DNA of 15,420 bases, taken from NCBI GenBank assembly GCA_945928585.1, contig CAMENQ010000014.1:1-15420 (forward strand), written 5' to 3'. The DNA is from an uncultured Roseburia sp. (GTDB lineage: Bacteria > Bacillota > Clostridia > Lachnospirales > Lachnospiraceae). The notes under the pieces are model-generated. The model was not told the origin of the DNA and did no database searches. It saw nothing but the letters and a program-made list of their open reading frames with translations. Positions 14,323 through 15,420 of this stretch are shown piece by piece (the first letter of the stretch is position 1; each line of letters begins with the position of its first letter). A program made the position numbers and the translations under genes.

Positions 14323-15030
14323 CTACTGTATGCTACAAATATATTCCAAAAATCCCCTCAACTCCCTTTCAATTTTCTTTTTTAAATCTTCCGACAACAT
14401 AAGCCAGATTTCATTTATCACAAAAAGATAGTTCTTATCCTCCACATCCATTATAAGTGATGGAGGATACCCCATCTTTTCATAAACCAATGATAGTATT
14501 GCAACATTTGGCTTAGATTTCCCCTTTTCTATGTCCCGATATGTTTTAATATCCATATCAAGCTCATCTGACATTTGCTCCTGCGTAAGATTATTTATTT
14601 TTCTGATACATTTCCATACACTGTGATTGTTTGTTCTCTTATCCTCCATATCTGATCTAAGCACTTCTATTTCCTTTGTGCTTATTTCAAGGTCGGATGT
14701 ATGCTCAGTTCCATGATATTTTATGCCTAACTCAATACATATAACTGCAATATATAAAAAATCTGCTCTGTCTCTTTCGCTGCACTGCATCATCAACTCA
14801 TTTAACACTGTATGCTTTTGCTCTATTCCTGTCACAAGAAAATCAGCACTAACGCCTGTCCTATTCAAAACAGCCAAAGAATTATACGACATTATCTTAC
14901 TCATTTTTTCAATCTTGTTATAATGACCCTGTGTAAGATTAGTTCTTCTGCCCATTTCCTCCTGACTAAAGCCATTCTCTTTTCTATATGCAATTAATCT
15001 TTGAATAAACTTCTCATAAGAGACTGACAT
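14323..15030 (-). CDS. Transcription regulator with two XRE-type helix-turn-helix domains, first gene of the agr-like operon
   Basis: I choose the ATG at 15030 (235 residues) because GGAG (15036-15039) lies 5 bases upstream. A GTG at 15069 would add 13 residues without such a site. Two Cro/C1-like HTH domains are visible: residues 8-55 (FIQRLIAYRKENGFSQEEMG, then YNKIEK) and 138-190 (VWKCIRKINNLTQEQMSDEL, then YRDIEKGKSKPN). They are separated by a helical linker (about 70-130), and the C-terminal 45 residues form another predicted helical part. The second HTH is the more canonical. It lies 21 bases before the response regulator, so it is probably co-transcribed. A repressor or timing regulator of the operon is a reasonable inference; its ligand or signal is unknown. 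Confidence 0.8.
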   Translation of the reverse strand: MSVSYEKFIQRLIAYRKENGFSQEEMGRRTNLTQGHYNKIEKMSKIMSYNSLAVLNRTGVSADFLVTGIEQKHTVLNELMMQCSERDRADFLYIAVICIELGIKYHGTEHTSDLEISTKEIEVLRSDMEDKRTNNHSVWKCIRKINNLTQEQMSDELDMDIKTYRDIEKGKSKPNVAILSLVYEKMGYPPSLIMDVEDKNYLFVINEIWLMLSEDLKKKIERELRGFLEYICSIQ

Positions 15031-15176
15031 ATTTTCTCCAATCTTACTAATACAATAATATTTTTTCACTTATAAATATTGTATATAAGATTAGACTTCC
15101 TATCCCTATCCAAATTGTGAATTATTTAATCTTTATTTACCCATTTGCTAATTAAAAAATGCCACCTTCCCTTATG

Positions 15177-15230
15177 TAAATTAATAAATTATCCAGTTGT
15201 ATATATATAGCTGAAAAATATATTAATTTA
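15177..15230. repeat. A+T-rich inverted repeat upstream of the operon
   Basis: TAAATTAATA (15177-15186) and TATTAATTTA (15221-15230) are perfect inverted repeats. The 34-base interior holds short CAG/CTG arms and a TATATATATA run. Because the region is almost all A and T, the repeat could be a chance or structural feature. Confidence 0.35.
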
Positions 15231-15248
15231 TATTAACATAATTTTTAA

Positions 15249-15383
15249 AATCTCTCAAGTAGGTTCTATATTTTTCACTTTTTTCAGCAACAGTTCATCT
15301 CTGCCGATACCTGCAGCCTTGGGACCGGTTTCTATGGTGGCGGATACGGCTTAGCGGCTGTATACTATGTGCGTAAGCATTGA
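15249..15383 (+). other. Open frame without a start codon in a G+C-richer patch; possible gene remnant
   Basis: The plus-strand frame opens after a TAA (15246-15248) and closes at TGA (15381-15383). It has no ATG, GTG or TTG suited to start a gene. Its end reads TCSLGTGFYGGGYGLAAV and then YYVRKH, which is unusually glycine- and aromatic-rich. The minus strand of the same DNA has a competing 31-codon open frame (15350-15255, ending KKVKNIEPT). I recognise neither. The compositional shift from the A+T-rich neighbour suggests a remnant or the edge of another element. A GAGGAGG at 15382-15388 could be a ribosome binding site, but the ATG at 15411 is too far. Confidence 0.25.
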
Positions 15384-15420
15384 GGAGGCTGTTAGAAATT
15401 TATTAATATGCTGCGGTTAT

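Larger units (their letters stand above)
15031..15420. other. Promoter region of the agr-like operon and right edge
   Basis: Positions 15031-15250 are very A+T-rich and must contain the operon promoter. Minus-strand TATATA near 15081-15086 and TTATAA near 15071-15076 are -10 candidates without a convincing -35. A GGATAG direct duplication lies near 15100-15112 (minus strand). From about 15285 the composition changes sharply, as described for the edge patch. No complete gene is seen. Confidence 0.45.

Noticed and set aside
15031..15069. Upstream GTG start for the dual-HTH regulator
   Set aside because: The ATG at 15030 has a well-placed GGAG, whereas the GTG has none and would add 13 residues before the first HTH domain.
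15290..15298. LytTR-type box ACAGTTCAT upstream of the operon
   Set aside because: It fits the loose LytTR consensus, but there is no second repeat at the expected 12-13 base spacing, and single matches are frequent by chance.

Overview
The window looks like the chromosome of a low-G+C anaerobic member of the Bacillota, most likely class Clostridia and probably a gut or rumen Lachnospiraceae. Intergenic DNA is very A+T-rich, ribosome binding sites are of the AGGAG type, and the gene content (siroheme sulfite reductase with ferredoxin clusters, plant-glycan hydrolase, GHKL kinase with LytTR regulator, agr-type peptide signalling) fits that group. The family assignment is inference; there is no rRNA gene in the window.

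Layout. (1) At the left edge, positions 1-1216 on the minus strand hold most of an AAA/ABC-type ATPase that resembles PtuA of Septu-type and retron-linked defence; its C-terminus lies outside. (2) Positions 1666-3909 on the plus strand are a two-gene sulfur unit: a TauE/SafE membrane carrier, then a fusion of a C_GCAxxG_C_C domain with a sulfite reductase. It converges on a minus-strand O-acetylhomoserine sulfhydrylase (3963-5270), with a shared bidirectional terminator between them. Sulfite transport, reduction to sulfide and capture as homocysteine would form one pathway. Upstream of the sulfhydrylase gene are four 20-bp palindromes in tandem with a 21-bp period. (3) A small nitroreductase (5683-6219) stands alone. 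(4) A 1200-residue secreted, membrane-anchored beta-L-arabinofuranosidase-family enzyme (6558-10160) is flanked by a 101-bp inverted-repeat element downstream, and a leader hairpin and a perfect 38-bp palindrome upstream.

(5) The most interesting part is 10590-15030, six minus-strand genes that read as one operon: a regulator with two XRE-type HTH domains, a LytTR response regulator, an AgrC-like GHKL sensor kinase, a short AgrD-like cyclic-peptide precursor at 11948-12100, AgrB, and a TIR-domain protein that starts 3 bases after agrB. A complete quorum-sensing cassette is thus joined to a TIR protein of the type often found as NAD-consuming effectors in bacterial immunity. That the TIR protein is a density-controlled effector is inference.

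(6) The right edge (15031-15420) is the A+T-rich operon promoter region followed by a short, visibly G+C-richer patch containing open frames without a start codon.
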